From positions 310,001 through 374,000 of the forward strand of contig NZ_JAPNLM010000002.1 in NCBI RefSeq assembly GCF_026627255.1: DNA of 64,000 nucleotides, given 5' to 3'. Shown piece by piece: positions 18,559-27,500 of this stretch. A program made the position numbers and the translations under genes. Position 1 is the first letter of the stretch, and the number at the start of each line of letters is the position of its first letter. The notes beneath the pieces were generated by a model, which had not been told where the DNA came from, ran no database searches, and saw only the letters and a list, made by a program, of their open reading frames with translations. The DNA is from Streptomyces antarcticus. Lineage in GTDB: Bacteria; Actinomycetota; Actinomycetes; Streptomycetales; Streptomycetaceae.

Positions 18559-19515
18559 ATGCTCGATCTCGCCCGCCTCCGCGCCCTGCACGCCGTATCC
18601 GTCCACGGCTCGGTCGCGGGCGCGGCGGCCGCCCTCGGCTACACCCCCTCGGCGGTCTCGCAGCAGATCGCCAAGCTGGAGCGGGAGACCCGCACCAGGC
18701 TGCTGGAGCGCCGCGGGCGCGGCGTCGCCCTCACCGAGGAGGCCCGCCATCTGGCCGACACGGCGCAGGAGTTGCTGGCGATCGTGGAGCGGGCCGAAAC
18801 CACCCTGGAGGAGCGCCGCGGGCAGCCCGGCGGGCTGCTGACGGTGGCCGCGTTCGCCTCGGCGGCGCGCGGGCTGCTGCCGGGGGTGCTGGCCGACCTG
18901 GCCGCACGGCACCCGGCGCTCGACGTACGCCTCACGGAGGTCGACCCGCACCTGTCGGTCGACCTGGTGGTCCGGGGCGTCACCGACCTGGCGGTGGCCC
19001 ACGACTGGGACATCGCCCCGCTGCCCGCCCCCGAGGGGATCGAGCAGGCGGTGATCGGCGACGACCTCTGCGACCTGGTGGTCCCGGCCGGGCACCCCTT
19101 CACCCGCCGCGAGGTGATCCTGCGCGCGGATCTGGGCGGGGAGCGCTGGGTGTGCCAGCCGCCCGGCCGCGTCTGCCACGACTGGCTGGTGCGGACCCTG
19201 CGGACGGCCGGCTTCGAGCCCGACATCGCGCACGTCGCCGAGGAGAACCACACCATCGTCGCCCTGGTCGCGGCCGGGCTCGGCATCGCCGTCGTCCCCC
19301 GCCTGGGCACGGGCACGCTGCCGCCGGGCGCGGTGGCCGTACCGCTGGAGCCCGGGCCCGTGCGCCGGCTGTACGCCCTGTGGCGGACCGGGGCCGCCCG
19401 CCGGCCCGCCATCACCGAGGCCGTACGGACCCTGCGGGAACACTGGGCCGCGGCGGCGGCCCGTCCGGGGGACCTCCCGAGTGTCCGTCACGCCCCGGCC
19501 CCGGCCCGGCAGTAG
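18559..19515 (+). CDS. LysR family transcriptional regulator
   Basis: A 318-residue LysR regulator. The helix-turn-helix is ARLRALHAVSVHGSVAGAAA followed by LGYTPSAVSQQIAKLERETR, then LLERRGRGVALTEEARHLAD. The effector-binding domain begins near LLTVAAFASAARGLLPGVLA and includes LVAAGLGIAVVPRLGTGTLP. It starts 100 bp from the divergent EamA exporter, which it probably controls. The co-inducer is unknown. Confidence 0.92.
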   Translation: MLDLARLRALHAVSVHGSVAGAAAALGYTPSAVSQQIAKLERETRTRLLERRGRGVALTEEARHLADTAQELLAIVERAETTLEERRGQPGGLLTVAAFASAARGLLPGVLADLAARHPALDVRLTEVDPHLSVDLVVRGVTDLAVAHDWDIAPLPAPEGIEQAVIGDDLCDLVVPAGHPFTRREVILRADLGGERWVCQPPGRVCHDWLVRTLRTAGFEPDIAHVAEENHTIVALVAAGLGIAVVPRLGTGTLPPGAVAVPLEPGPVRRLYALWRTGAARRPAITEAVRTLREHWAAAAARPGDLPSVRHAPAPARQ

Positions 19516-19525
19516 GGTCCGGCGC

Positions 19526-21349
19526 GTGACGGACCACGCCTCCCGCCGGACCCTGCTCGCCGCGGCCGCCCTGGCCGCCGTCACGGTGGCCGGGGCCGCC
19601 TCCGCGACCGCGGGGGCCCGCCGCGTCCCCGACGACCCGCGCGCCCCCGGCCGCGCCCCCGGCGGACCGCCGGGCCGGCACCTCGACCGGGCCCGGATGC
19701 GCGGCCTGGTGGAGGGGATGAGCCTCGCCGAGAAGGTCGGGCAGCTCTTCGTGTCCCGGGCGTACGGCCACTCGGCGACCGACCCGGACCCGGCGGACGC
19801 CGAGCGGAACCTGGCGCTGTTCGGGGTCCGCACCGCCGCCGAGCTGGTCTCCCGTTACCACCTCGGCGGGATCGTCTACTTCGCGTGGGCCCACAACACC
19901 CGTGACCCGCGGCAGATCGCGGAGCTCTCCGGCGGCCTCCAGCGGGCCGCCCTGGGCAGCGGCGCGCGGATCCCGCTGCTGCTCTCCACCGACCAGGAGC
20001 ACGGGGCGGTCGCCCGTATCGGCCGGCCCGCGACCCTGCTGCCGGGGGCGATGGCGCTCGGCGCGGGCGGCTCCCCCGCCGACGCCCGCCGGGCCGCGCG
20101 GATCTCGGGCACCGAGCTGGCCGCCATGGGCATCCGCCAGGACTACGCGCCGGTGGCCGACGTCAACGTCAACCCGGCCAACCCGGTGATCGGCGTACGG
20201 TCCTTCGGCTCCGACCCGCGCGCCGTGGCCGCCCTGGTCGCCGCACAGGTCCGCGGCTACCAGGGAGCCGGGGTGGCCGCCACCGCCAAGCACTTCCCCG
20301 GCCACGGGGACACCGAGACCGACAGCCACGTCGGGCTGCCCGTGATGCGCCACAGCCGGGCCGTCTGGGAGGAGCTCGACGAGCCGCCCTTCCGGGCCGC
20401 GGTGGAGGCGGGCGTGGACGCGATCATGACGGCGCACATCGTGTTCCCCGCCCTCGACCCCTCCGGCGACCCCGCGACCCTCTCGCGCCCCATCGTCACC
20501 GGCATCCTGCGCGAACGCCTCGGCTTCCGGGGGGTGGTGGTCACCGACGCCCTCGACATGGCCGGGGTCCGCCAGAAGTACGGGGACGAGCGGGTGCCGG
20601 TCCTGGCCCTGCTCGCGGGCTGCGACCAGCTGCTGAACCCGCCGGACCTGGGGCTCGCTCACCGCAGCGTGCTGGCGGCCGTCGAGGCGGGCGAGCTGAC
20701 CGAGGCGCGGATCGACGCGTCGGTGTTGCGCGTCCTGGAACTGAAGGCCCGCCGCGGCCTGTTCGGGGCGCCCGCGGTCACCGCGGCGGGGGCGGGTTCC
20801 GTCGTCGGCTCCCCGGAGCACCTGGCCGCCGCCGACGAGATCGCGGCCGGCACGACGACCCTGCTGGCCAATCGCGCCGGGCTGCTCCCGCTCGACGCCT
20901 CGGCCGCGCCCCGGCTGCTGGTCACCGGGGCCGACCCGGTGTCCCCCACCGGCACCACGGGTCCCCCGACGGCCGTACTGGCCCGGGAGCTGACGGCGCT
21001 GGGCTGCCGGGCCGCCGCGGTGGCGCCCGAGCGGGCCGAAGCCGCGGCGCCGGGGCACTCGGCGGTGCTGGTGTGCACGTACAACGTCCCCGGGGGGGAC
21101 AGCCCCCAGCGCGCGCTGGTGGCGGAACTCGTCGCGTCCGGGGTCCCGGTGGTCGCGGTGGCGATCCGCAACCCGTACGACGCGGCCCGGCTGCCGCAGT
21201 GCGCGGCGGAGCTGGCCACGTACTGCTGGACGGACGTGGAGATGCGCGCGGCGGCCCGGGTGATCACCGGTGCGGTACGCCCCGCGGGCCGCCTCCCGGT
21301 CCCGGTTCCGGGCCGCTACCCGCTGGGCCACGGACTGGCGTACCCCTGA
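19526..21349 (+). CDS. Secreted glycoside hydrolase family 3 protein (beta-N-acetylhexosaminidase type)
   Basis: A 607-residue secreted hydrolase. The N-terminus SRRTLLAAAALAAVTVAGAA has a twin-arginine-like export signal ending near ASATAGA. The GH3 domain contains STDQEHGAVARIG, KHFPGHGDTETDSH (about residues 255-268, the NagZ-type signature whose His serves as acid/base) and VVTDALDMAGVRQKYG with the nucleophile Asp. A C-terminal domain follows after about residue 430. By family it removes terminal N-acetylglucosamine from peptidoglycan or chitin fragments. GTG 19526 follows AGTAGGG; it begins 10 bp after lysR, so read-through is possible. Confidence 0.9.
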   Translation: MTDHASRRTLLAAAALAAVTVAGAASATAGARRVPDDPRAPGRAPGGPPGRHLDRARMRGLVEGMSLAEKVGQLFVSRAYGHSATDPDPADAERNLALFGVRTAAELVSRYHLGGIVYFAWAHNTRDPRQIAELSGGLQRAALGSGARIPLLLSTDQEHGAVARIGRPATLLPGAMALGAGGSPADARRAARISGTELAAMGIRQDYAPVADVNVNPANPVIGVRSFGSDPRAVAALVAAQVRGYQGAGVAATAKHFPGHGDTETDSHVGLPVMRHSRAVWEELDEPPFRAAVEAGVDAIMTAHIVFPALDPSGDPATLSRPIVTGILRERLGFRGVVVTDALDMAGVRQKYGDERVPVLALLAGCDQLLNPPDLGLAHRSVLAAVEAGELTEARIDASVLRVLELKARRGLFGAPAVTAAGAGSVVGSPEHLAAADEIAAGTTTLLANRAGLLPLDASAAPRLLVTGADPVSPTGTTGPPTAVLARELTALGCRAAAVAPERAEAAAPGHSAVLVCTYNVPGGDSPQRALVAELVASGVPVVAVAIRNPYDAARLPQCAAELATYCWTDVEMRAAARVITGAVRPAGRLPVPVPGRYPLGHGLAYP

Positions 21350-21456
21350 CGGCGGCCGCCCGGCGGCGATCGGCGCCCGGCGCCCGGCGGGCGCGCACGG
21401 CGCCGCGAGACCCGCGACGGGCGAACCGGCGCCGCGCGAACCGGCGAACGGCCCCC

Positions 21457-21508
21457 GGGACACGGGACACGGGACACGGGACACGGGACACGGGACACGG
21501 GACACGGG
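21457..21508. repeat. Seven tandem copies of GGGACAC
   Basis: Seven exact, uninterrupted 7-bp units (GGGACAC) occupy 21457-21505 and are followed by GGG. They lie in the gap between two convergent genes, just before the terminator hairpin at 21512. Such perfect short repeats are prone to slippage. Confidence 0.9.
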
Positions 21509-21511
21509 TGA

Positions 21512-21542
21512 GGGCGTGCCCGCACCGTGTGCGGACACGCCC
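21512..21542. terminator. Bidirectional hairpin between the GH3 and S37 peptidase genes
   Basis: GGGCGTG (21512-21518) pairs with CACGCCC (21536-21542), and CCGCAC (21520-21525) pairs with GTGCGG (21529-21534), with one C/A mismatch and a CGT loop. It lies between convergent genes, 32 bp from the peptidase stop. Confidence 0.8.
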
Positions 21543-21573
21543 CCTGGGCTCACCTGCCCGGGCTCACCCCCGG

Positions 21574-23007
21574 CTACGGCCGCAGCTGCGGCTCGCGCTC
21601 CAGGTCGCGCTGGTCGAGCTGCGCGTCCGGCGCCGCCAGCGGCGCCGCCTTGCCCGTGTCGGCGAGCGCGGCGGCCGGGGCCACCCCGGCCCACTGGAGG
21701 ATCTTCGCGGTGGCCAGGGTCCGCTCGCCGTCCAGGAGCTTGGCGACGTTGGCCCCGTGGTTGGCGCCGGGGGCGGTCATCACGTAGCTGTCGCGCACCC
21801 CGTAGCCGAGGTGGAACGGTTCGGCACCCCACGGGTCGTTCTGCCCGTACACGAACAGCATCTGGTTCGCGTTGTTCCGGACCCAGCGGTCGACGTCCGC
21901 CATGGCCGCCGGCTGGAAGGTCATCGGGATCGAGCGGGGCACGAAGTTGCGCGGCGGCTGGTAGCCGTAGCGGCTCAGGCCCTTGAGGTGGGGCTGCTTG
22001 ATGTCGGGCGAGCCGAGCTGGGTGCCCGCCTGGTAGTAGTACGGCGTGTACGTCTCCAGGCCCTGGTCGGCGTAGGCCGAGAAGCCGGAGATCGCGTCGA
22101 TGGTGTCCCAGATCTCCTGGTCCGAGGCGGTCGCGGCGGCCGGGACCGTGGAGCAGTCGGCGAGCAGGCTGTACTGCCAGAAGGCCCACACGTAGTCGAG
22201 CACGACGGCCTCGTAGGCCTTGTCGAGGGTGCCGACGGTGGTGAAGGTCCAGCCGTTCTCGGCGGCGGCCGCCGCGTACTTGGCCTCCAGCGGCTCGCGG
22301 CGCACGAGCGCCTCGCGCTGCACGGCGTTCAGCCGGTCGCGGCACTCCTTGGTGCCGACCTTGTTGAAGAACCGGTCGTAGGCCGAGTCCTCTTTGTTGA
22401 CGACGTCGTTGGGCGCGACGTACGCGACGATGCCGTCCATGTCGCGCGGGTAGAAGCGCTCGTAGTACGTGGCGGTCATGCCGCCCTTGCTGCCGCCCGT
22501 GGCCAGCCAGTTCTTCGTGTAGGTCTTCTTCAGGGCGGCGAAGAGGCGGTGCTGGTCACTGGCGGCCTGCCAGATGTCCAGGTTGGCCCAGTTGGCCGGG
22601 TCGGGCCGCGAGGGCGTGAAGAAGCGGTACTCCATCGACACCTGGTTGCCGTCGATGATGGTCGTCGGCTCGCTGCGGCGCGGGCTGGTGTTGACGTTGT
22701 AGCCGGAGGTGAAGAACACCGTCGGCCGGGACACGTCCTTGTGGAGCAGGGTCAGGCGCTGCTTGAAGGTGCCCTTCCACGGCTGCCGGTGGTCGACCGG
22801 CTGCTCGTAGTTCAGTACGAAGAAGCGGTAACCGGGGTACGGCTTCTCCTCGATCAGGCTCATCCCCGGGATGCCGAGGATCTGGTCCTTGATGTCCGTG
22901 GCGGCGGCCGGCCCCGCGGCGGTGGCCGCTTGTGCCGTGGAGCCCGCCGCACCCATGGTGCCGATCAGCACCACGAGTGACAGCAGCCATCCGAGCGTCT
23001 TGCGCAT
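21574..23007 (-). CDS. Secreted tripeptidyl aminopeptidase, peptidase family S37 (PS-10)
   Basis: A 477-residue exported serine peptidase. The signal peptide is MRKTLGWLLSLVVLIGTMGA with cleavage near STAQA-ATA. The mature part has YPGYRFFVLNYEQPVDHRQP, FFTSGYNVNTSPRRSEPTTI, the nucleophile elbow WLATGGSKGGMTATYYERFY (Ser about residue 171), LFVYGQNDPWGAEPFHLG (Asp) and APGANHGANVAKLL (His), matching the PS-10/S37 family known from Streptomyces, which trims tripeptides or prolyl peptides from exported proteins. ATG 23007 has GGAGGG close upstream. The gene converges on GH3 across a terminator. Confidence 0.9.
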   Translation of the reverse strand: MRKTLGWLLSLVVLIGTMGAAGSTAQAATAAGPAAATDIKDQILGIPGMSLIEEKPYPGYRFFVLNYEQPVDHRQPWKGTFKQRLTLLHKDVSRPTVFFTSGYNVNTSPRRSEPTTIIDGNQVSMEYRFFTPSRPDPANWANLDIWQAASDQHRLFAALKKTYTKNWLATGGSKGGMTATYYERFYPRDMDGIVAYVAPNDVVNKEDSAYDRFFNKVGTKECRDRLNAVQREALVRREPLEAKYAAAAAENGWTFTTVGTLDKAYEAVVLDYVWAFWQYSLLADCSTVPAAATASDQEIWDTIDAISGFSAYADQGLETYTPYYYQAGTQLGSPDIKQPHLKGLSRYGYQPPRNFVPRSIPMTFQPAAMADVDRWVRNNANQMLFVYGQNDPWGAEPFHLGYGVRDSYVMTAPGANHGANVAKLLDGERTLATAKILQWAGVAPAAALADTGKAAPLAAPDAQLDQRDLEREPQLRP

Positions 23008-23091
23008 GCACCCTCCCCTTGAGTTCACTTCGGTCGCCGTGAACCTAGCTGGGCGAACATGCGTCTGACCAGACCTAGTTGGGTCGCTCCG

Positions 23092-23631
23092 TCAGCACAG
23101 AATCCAGCCGGAATCGACAGATCCGGCCCCTACGCTCCCCTTCACATACACGCAGCGGCTGATCGCGCCGACGGTGACAGGACCGGCATACCGGGTGAAT
23201 CGCCCCGCGTCCCGGACCGGCGCCCCGCCCCGCGGCTGGATGCTCACCTCCATCGGACGGCGCTCGCCGGGAACGCGGGCCACCGCCATCGCACAGGCCT
23301 GGGTGCGGCTCTTGTAGATCCGCACCTCACCCGTCGAGAACGGCAGCGTCCGCGCCAGCCGGCCGCCACACCCCTCGCCCGCCGCCCGGACCTTCCCGGC
23401 CCGCACGCTCCCGCCCTGCCCGTACACGCCCTGCCCGTACACGCCCTGCCCGTACACGCCCTGCCCGTTCCCGGCCTGCGCGGGCATGACCTGCCCGCTC
23501 CCGATCCGCGCGGGCACGGCCTCCGTGGGCGACGCCGCGGACAGCCCGCCGGCGCACAGCGAGAGCGCCGCCGTGAACACCCCCAGCGCGACGGTCCACC
23601 GTCCGCGCCTCCTCCGCACCTGTGGCAACAC
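23092..23631 (-). CDS. Secreted protein of unknown function with GQGVY repeats
   Basis: A 179-residue protein, not assigned to a named family. A basic start (VRRRRGRWTV) and hydrophobic stretch ALGVFTAALSLCAGGLSAAS form a signal peptide. A repeat region follows (three exact GQGVY copies from a 15-bp DNA repeat), then a folded-looking domain: CGGRLARTLPFSTGEVRIYK, TQACAMAVARVPGERRPMEV, and RYAGPVTVGAISRCVYVKGS ending DSGWILC. Four Cys in the mature domain suggest disulfides. GTG 23631 follows GGGGGA; longer upstream frames are possible. An inverted repeat lies just upstream of the start. I know similar short secreted proteins only as uncharacterised in streptomycetes. Confidence 0.65.
   Translation of the reverse strand: MLPQVRRRRGRWTVALGVFTAALSLCAGGLSAASPTEAVPARIGSGQVMPAQAGNGQGVYGQGVYGQGVYGQGGSVRAGKVRAAGEGCGGRLARTLPFSTGEVRIYKSRTQACAMAVARVPGERRPMEVSIQPRGGAPVRDAGRFTRYAGPVTVGAISRCVYVKGSVGAGSVDSGWILC
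23414..23473. repeat. 15-bp tandem repeat within the secreted protein gene
   Basis: CCCTGCCCGTACACG is repeated three times exactly (23414-23458), with a degenerate fourth copy to 23473. The period is a multiple of three and encodes repeated Gly-Gln-Gly-Val-Tyr on the minus strand. Confidence 0.9.
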
Positions 23632-23943
23632 CCAGTCCCCCGATCGGTCGTACGTACAACGCGCGCACGCACGTACGACGTTCGGGCCGCCCGGAAGGTT
23701 GCAACGGACAAGCATCCGCGGCGCGACGACCGGCACGGGCCTACCCGAACCCGACCGAACCGCCCCTTACCGGGCGAGCCCGTCCGCCGGACCCCGTGGG
23801 CGTCGGCCCGTCGGGCCGGGCGCCCCCCCCTCGTACGAGTGCACCCACAACTTCCCAGCGGAAGAGCGGGAGTTCGCGATCACCGAGGAGATTACGCTAG
23901 GCGACCGGACGACCGCCCACCGTAGCCGCGAAAGGCCACCGAC
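23632..23943. other. Divergent intergenic region between the secreted protein and EF-hand genes
   Basis: About 310 bp without a convincing gene. It contains the 9-bp inverted repeat at 23647-23679 and the EF-hand gene's ribosome binding site (GAAAGG before 23944). Nothing else was recognised. Confidence 0.6.
23647..23679. promoter_or_regulatory. Inverted repeat upstream of the secreted protein gene
   Basis: GTCGTACGT (23647-23655) and ACGTACGAC (23671-23679) are a perfect 9-bp inverted repeat around a 15-bp spacer. It lies 16 bp upstream of the start of the minus-strand secreted protein gene, so it could be an operator or a 5' leader hairpin near the ribosome binding site. Confidence 0.55.
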
Positions 23944-24498
23944 ATGACGAACGACCTGCTCGACCGCAAGCTGGAGCGCGCCTTCACGCACCTGGACGTC
24001 AACGACGACCGGGTCATCGACGAGCACGACATCATCGGGCTCGGCTCCCGCCTGCTCACGGCCCTCGACGAGCCGGCGGACTCGCCCAAGGCGGCAAAGG
24101 TCATGGGCGGGCTGGTCGACTTCTGGGTCGAGCTGTTCAAGGAGCTGGACGTCGACAAGGACCACAAGCTCACGCAGGCGGAGTACAAGCAGGGCATGAC
24201 GCGCCTCTTCCAGGACGACGGCGCCGCGTACGACCGGTCCTTCCGCCCGATGGTCCAGGCGATCCTGACGGTGGTCGACACCAACGGCGACGGGCACATC
24301 AGCCCGGAGGAGTTCCACAAGGCGCAGCTGGCCTTCGACACGAAGCTGGACCCCGCGGCCGCGGACGCGCTCTTCGCGCGGATCGACAAGAACCACGACG
24401 GGTACCTGACCGTGGACGAACTCCTCGACGCCGTGCGCGAGTACTACACCGGTACGGACGAGGACGCCCCCGGCAACCTGCTGTTCGGCGAGCTCTGA
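23944..24498 (+). CDS. Four-EF-hand calcium-binding protein (calerythrin-like)
   Basis: A 184-residue cytoplasmic calcium-binding protein with four EF-hand loops: DVNDDRVIDEHD (18-29), DVDKDHKLTQAE (69-80), DTNGDGHISPEE (112-123) and DKNHDGYLTVDE (148-159). Loops 3 and 4 are canonical with the position-12 Glu; loop 1 ends in Asp and loop 2 has His at the usual Gly position, so their affinity is likely altered. The spacing of paired hands resembles calerythrin and sarcoplasmic calcium-binding proteins. In bacteria these are proposed calcium buffers or sensors. It is monogenic and converges on the ABC transporter gene. Confidence 0.93.
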   Translation: MTNDLLDRKLERAFTHLDVNDDRVIDEHDIIGLGSRLLTALDEPADSPKAAKVMGGLVDFWVELFKELDVDKDHKLTQAEYKQGMTRLFQDDGAAYDRSFRPMVQAILTVVDTNGDGHISPEEFHKAQLAFDTKLDPAAADALFARIDKNHDGYLTVDELLDAVREYYTGTDEDAPGNLLFGEL

Positions 24499-24509
24499 GG
24501 CCGGGCGGC

Positions 24510-24527
24510 GGCCCCGGTTCCGGGGCC
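24510..24527. terminator. Short hairpin between EF-hand and ABC transporter genes
   Basis: GGCCCCGG (24510-24517) pairs with CCGGGGCC (24520-24527) around a two-base TT loop, in the 63-bp gap between convergent genes. It may end transcription from both sides. Confidence 0.55.
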
Positions 24528-24561
24528 CGCCACCCGACACCCGGGCCCCGGCCCTGACGCC

Positions 24562-27500
24562 TCAGGCCGCGGCCGGCTCGTCCTCCCCCACGAAGGTGCG
24601 CCACAGGTCGGCGTACCGCCCGCCGCGGCCCAGGAGTTCGGCGTGGGTGCCGTCCTCCACCACCCGGCCCCGGTCCATGACCACGACCCGGTCGGCGCGG
24701 GCCGCGGTGGTCAGCCGGTGGGCCACCACCAGCGTGGTGCGCTTGCCCGCGAGCCGGTCGGTGGCCTGGTTGACCTGGGCCTCGGTGGCGAGGTCGAGGG
24801 CGGCGGTCGCCTCGTCGAGCAGCAGCACGTCCGGGTCGACGAGTTCGGCGCGGGCCAGCGCGATCAGCTGGCGCTGCCCGGCGGAGAGGTTGCGGCCGCG
24901 CTCGGAGACGGTGTGCAGGTAGCCGCCGTCGAGAGTGGCGATCATGGCGTGGGCGCCGACCGCGCGGGCGGCGGCCTCGACCTCGGCGTCGCTCGCGGCG
25001 GGCCGCCCGTAGGCGATGGCGTCGCGGACGGTCCCCGGGAAGAGGTACGGCTCCTGGGGGACCACGCCCAGCCGGTGGCGGTACGCCGTCAGGTCGAGCT
25101 CCCGCAGGTCGGCACCGTCAGCGGTGATCCGTCCGGAGGTCGGGTCGTAGAACCGGGCCACCATCTTGACCAGCGTGGACTTGCCCGCTCCGGTCTCGCC
25201 GACGAAGGCCACGGTCTGCCCGGCGGGAATCCGCAGGCTGATTCCGGCCAGCGCCTCCCCCTTCTCGCCCCGCTCCTCGGCCGTGCCGTACTGGAACCGG
25301 ACGTCCTCGAAGGCGATCTCCCCGCGCAGCTCCGGCAGCGCGCGGGGGTCGGCCGGCCTCGGGGTGGAGGTGGGCTCCCGCAGCAGTCCCTGGATGCGGC
25401 CGAGCGAGACGGTGGCCTGCTGGTAGCCGTCGAAGACCTGGGAGAGCTGCTGGACCGGGGCGAAGAACAGGTCGATGTAGAGCAGGTACGCCACCAGCGC
25501 GCCGAGGGTGAGGGTCCCCCCGTCCACCCGGCCCGCGCCGACGATGAGCACGGCGGCCGCCGCACCCGAGGACAGCAGCTGGACGAACGGGAAGTAGATG
25601 GATATCAGCCACTGGCCGCGGACGCGGGCCTCGCGGTACGCGTCGCTGCGCTCGGCGAACCGGGCGGCGCCGGCGCCCTCGCGGCGGAAGGCCTGGACGA
25701 TGCGCAGCCCGGAGACGGACTCCTGGAGGTCGGCGTTGACCAGGCTGACCCGGTCGCGGGCGAGTTCGTAGGCGGCGACCGACTTGCGGCGGAAGTAGAC
25801 CGTGCCGACCACCAGCAGGGGCAGGGTCGCGAAGACGATCAGCGCCAGCTCGACGTCGAGGACGAGGAGGGCGACGAGGATGCCGAAGAAGGTGAAGACG
25901 GAGACGACGGCGGTGACGAGCCCGGTCTGCAGGAACGTGGACAGGGCGTCGACGTCGGTGGTCATCCGCGTCATGATCTTGCCGGTCAGTTCGCGCTCGT
26001 AGTAGTCGAGGCCGAGGCGCTGGAGCTGGGCGAAGATCTTGACGCGCAGCGCGTACAGCACGCGCTCGCCGGTGCGGCCCGTCATGCGGGTCTCGGCGAA
26101 CTGCGCGGCCCACTGCGCGATCACGATCACCAGGGCGAGGCCGGCGGCCACCCAGACGGCGCCCAGCGCGGCCTGCTCGACGCCCTGGTCGATGCCGTGG
26201 CGGATCAGGATGGGCAGCAGCAGCCCGGCGCCCGCGTCGACGGCCACGAGGCCGAGGCTGATCGCGAGCGGCGCCCAGAAGCCCTTGAGCAGGCGGCGCA
26301 GGCCGTAGCTCTCCTCGGCGGCCGCGGCGCGGGTCTCGTCCACGTCGGGTTCGTCGGCGGCGGGCGGCAGCGCGGCCACCTGCGCCAGCAGTTCGGGGGT
26401 GGCGGGCATCCCGGCGACGGCCCCGGCCATGGAGTGCCCGGCCCCGGGGGCGCGGATCCCGGCGGAGGCGGCGGGCGCGGCGGCGGAGGCGTTGTCCGAC
26501 TCCTCCTGGCGCCGCCACAGCTCGGGGGTGACCCCGCCCGCGACCCGGCGCTTGGCGTTGACGGGCTCGGAGTTGATCTCCGCCTCGAGCTCGATGCCCC
26601 GCTCCAGGTCGCCGTCCCGGTCGAGGTCGCGTTCGAACTCGGCCATCGGTGTGTCGGCGGGCGTGCGCGGCGAGCCGGCGCCGAGGGCGTCGGGGTCGGT
26701 GAGGAGCCGCCGGTAGAGGGCGGAGCGGCGCTCCAGCTCCTCGTGCGTACCGAGGTCGGCGAGCCGGCCGCGGTCGAGTACGGCGATCCGGTCGGCCAGC
26801 GCGAGCGTGGAGCGGCGGTGCGCGATCAGCAGGGTGGTCCGGCCGGCCATGACGGCCCGCAGCGCCTCGTGGATCTCGTGCTCGACGCGGGCGTCGACGG
26901 CGGAGGTGGCGTCGTCGAGGAGCAGCAGCCGGGGGTCGGTGAGGATGGCGCGGGCGAGCGCGATGCGCTGGCGCTGGCCGCCGGAGAGGGTGAGCCCCTG
27001 TTCGCCGACCGTGGTGTCGTAGCCGGCCGGGAGGGCCTCGATGAAGCCCTCGGCCTGGGCGGCGCGGGCGGCGGCGCGGATCTGCTCGTCGCCGGCCTCG
27101 GGGTGCCCGTAGGCGATGTTCGCGCGGATGGTGTCGGAGAAGAGGAAGGAGTCCTCGGGCACCAGGCCGATCGCGGACCTGAGGGACGCGTACGTCAGGT
27201 CGCGGACGTCGTGGCCGCCGACGCGGACGGTGCCGCGGTCGGCGTCGTAGAAGCGGGGCAGGAGGAGCGAGACGGTGGACTTGCCGCTGCCGGAGGAGCC
27301 GACGAGGGCGATGGTCTCGCCCTCGGCGAGGGACAGCGAGAACCCGTCGAGCACGGGCCGCTCGCGGTCGTAGCCGAAGGCGACGCCGTCGAACTCGACG
27401 GTGGCGGGCGAGTCGGCGGGCAGCTCGGTGGCGCCCTCCCGGATCACCGGCTCGGTGTCGATGAGCTCGAAGACCCGCTCGGCGCCGGCGCGGGCCTGCT

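Noticed and set aside
21457..21508. GGGACAC repeats as a CRISPR array
   Set aside because: The units are 7 bp and contiguous, with no spacers and no cas genes nearby.
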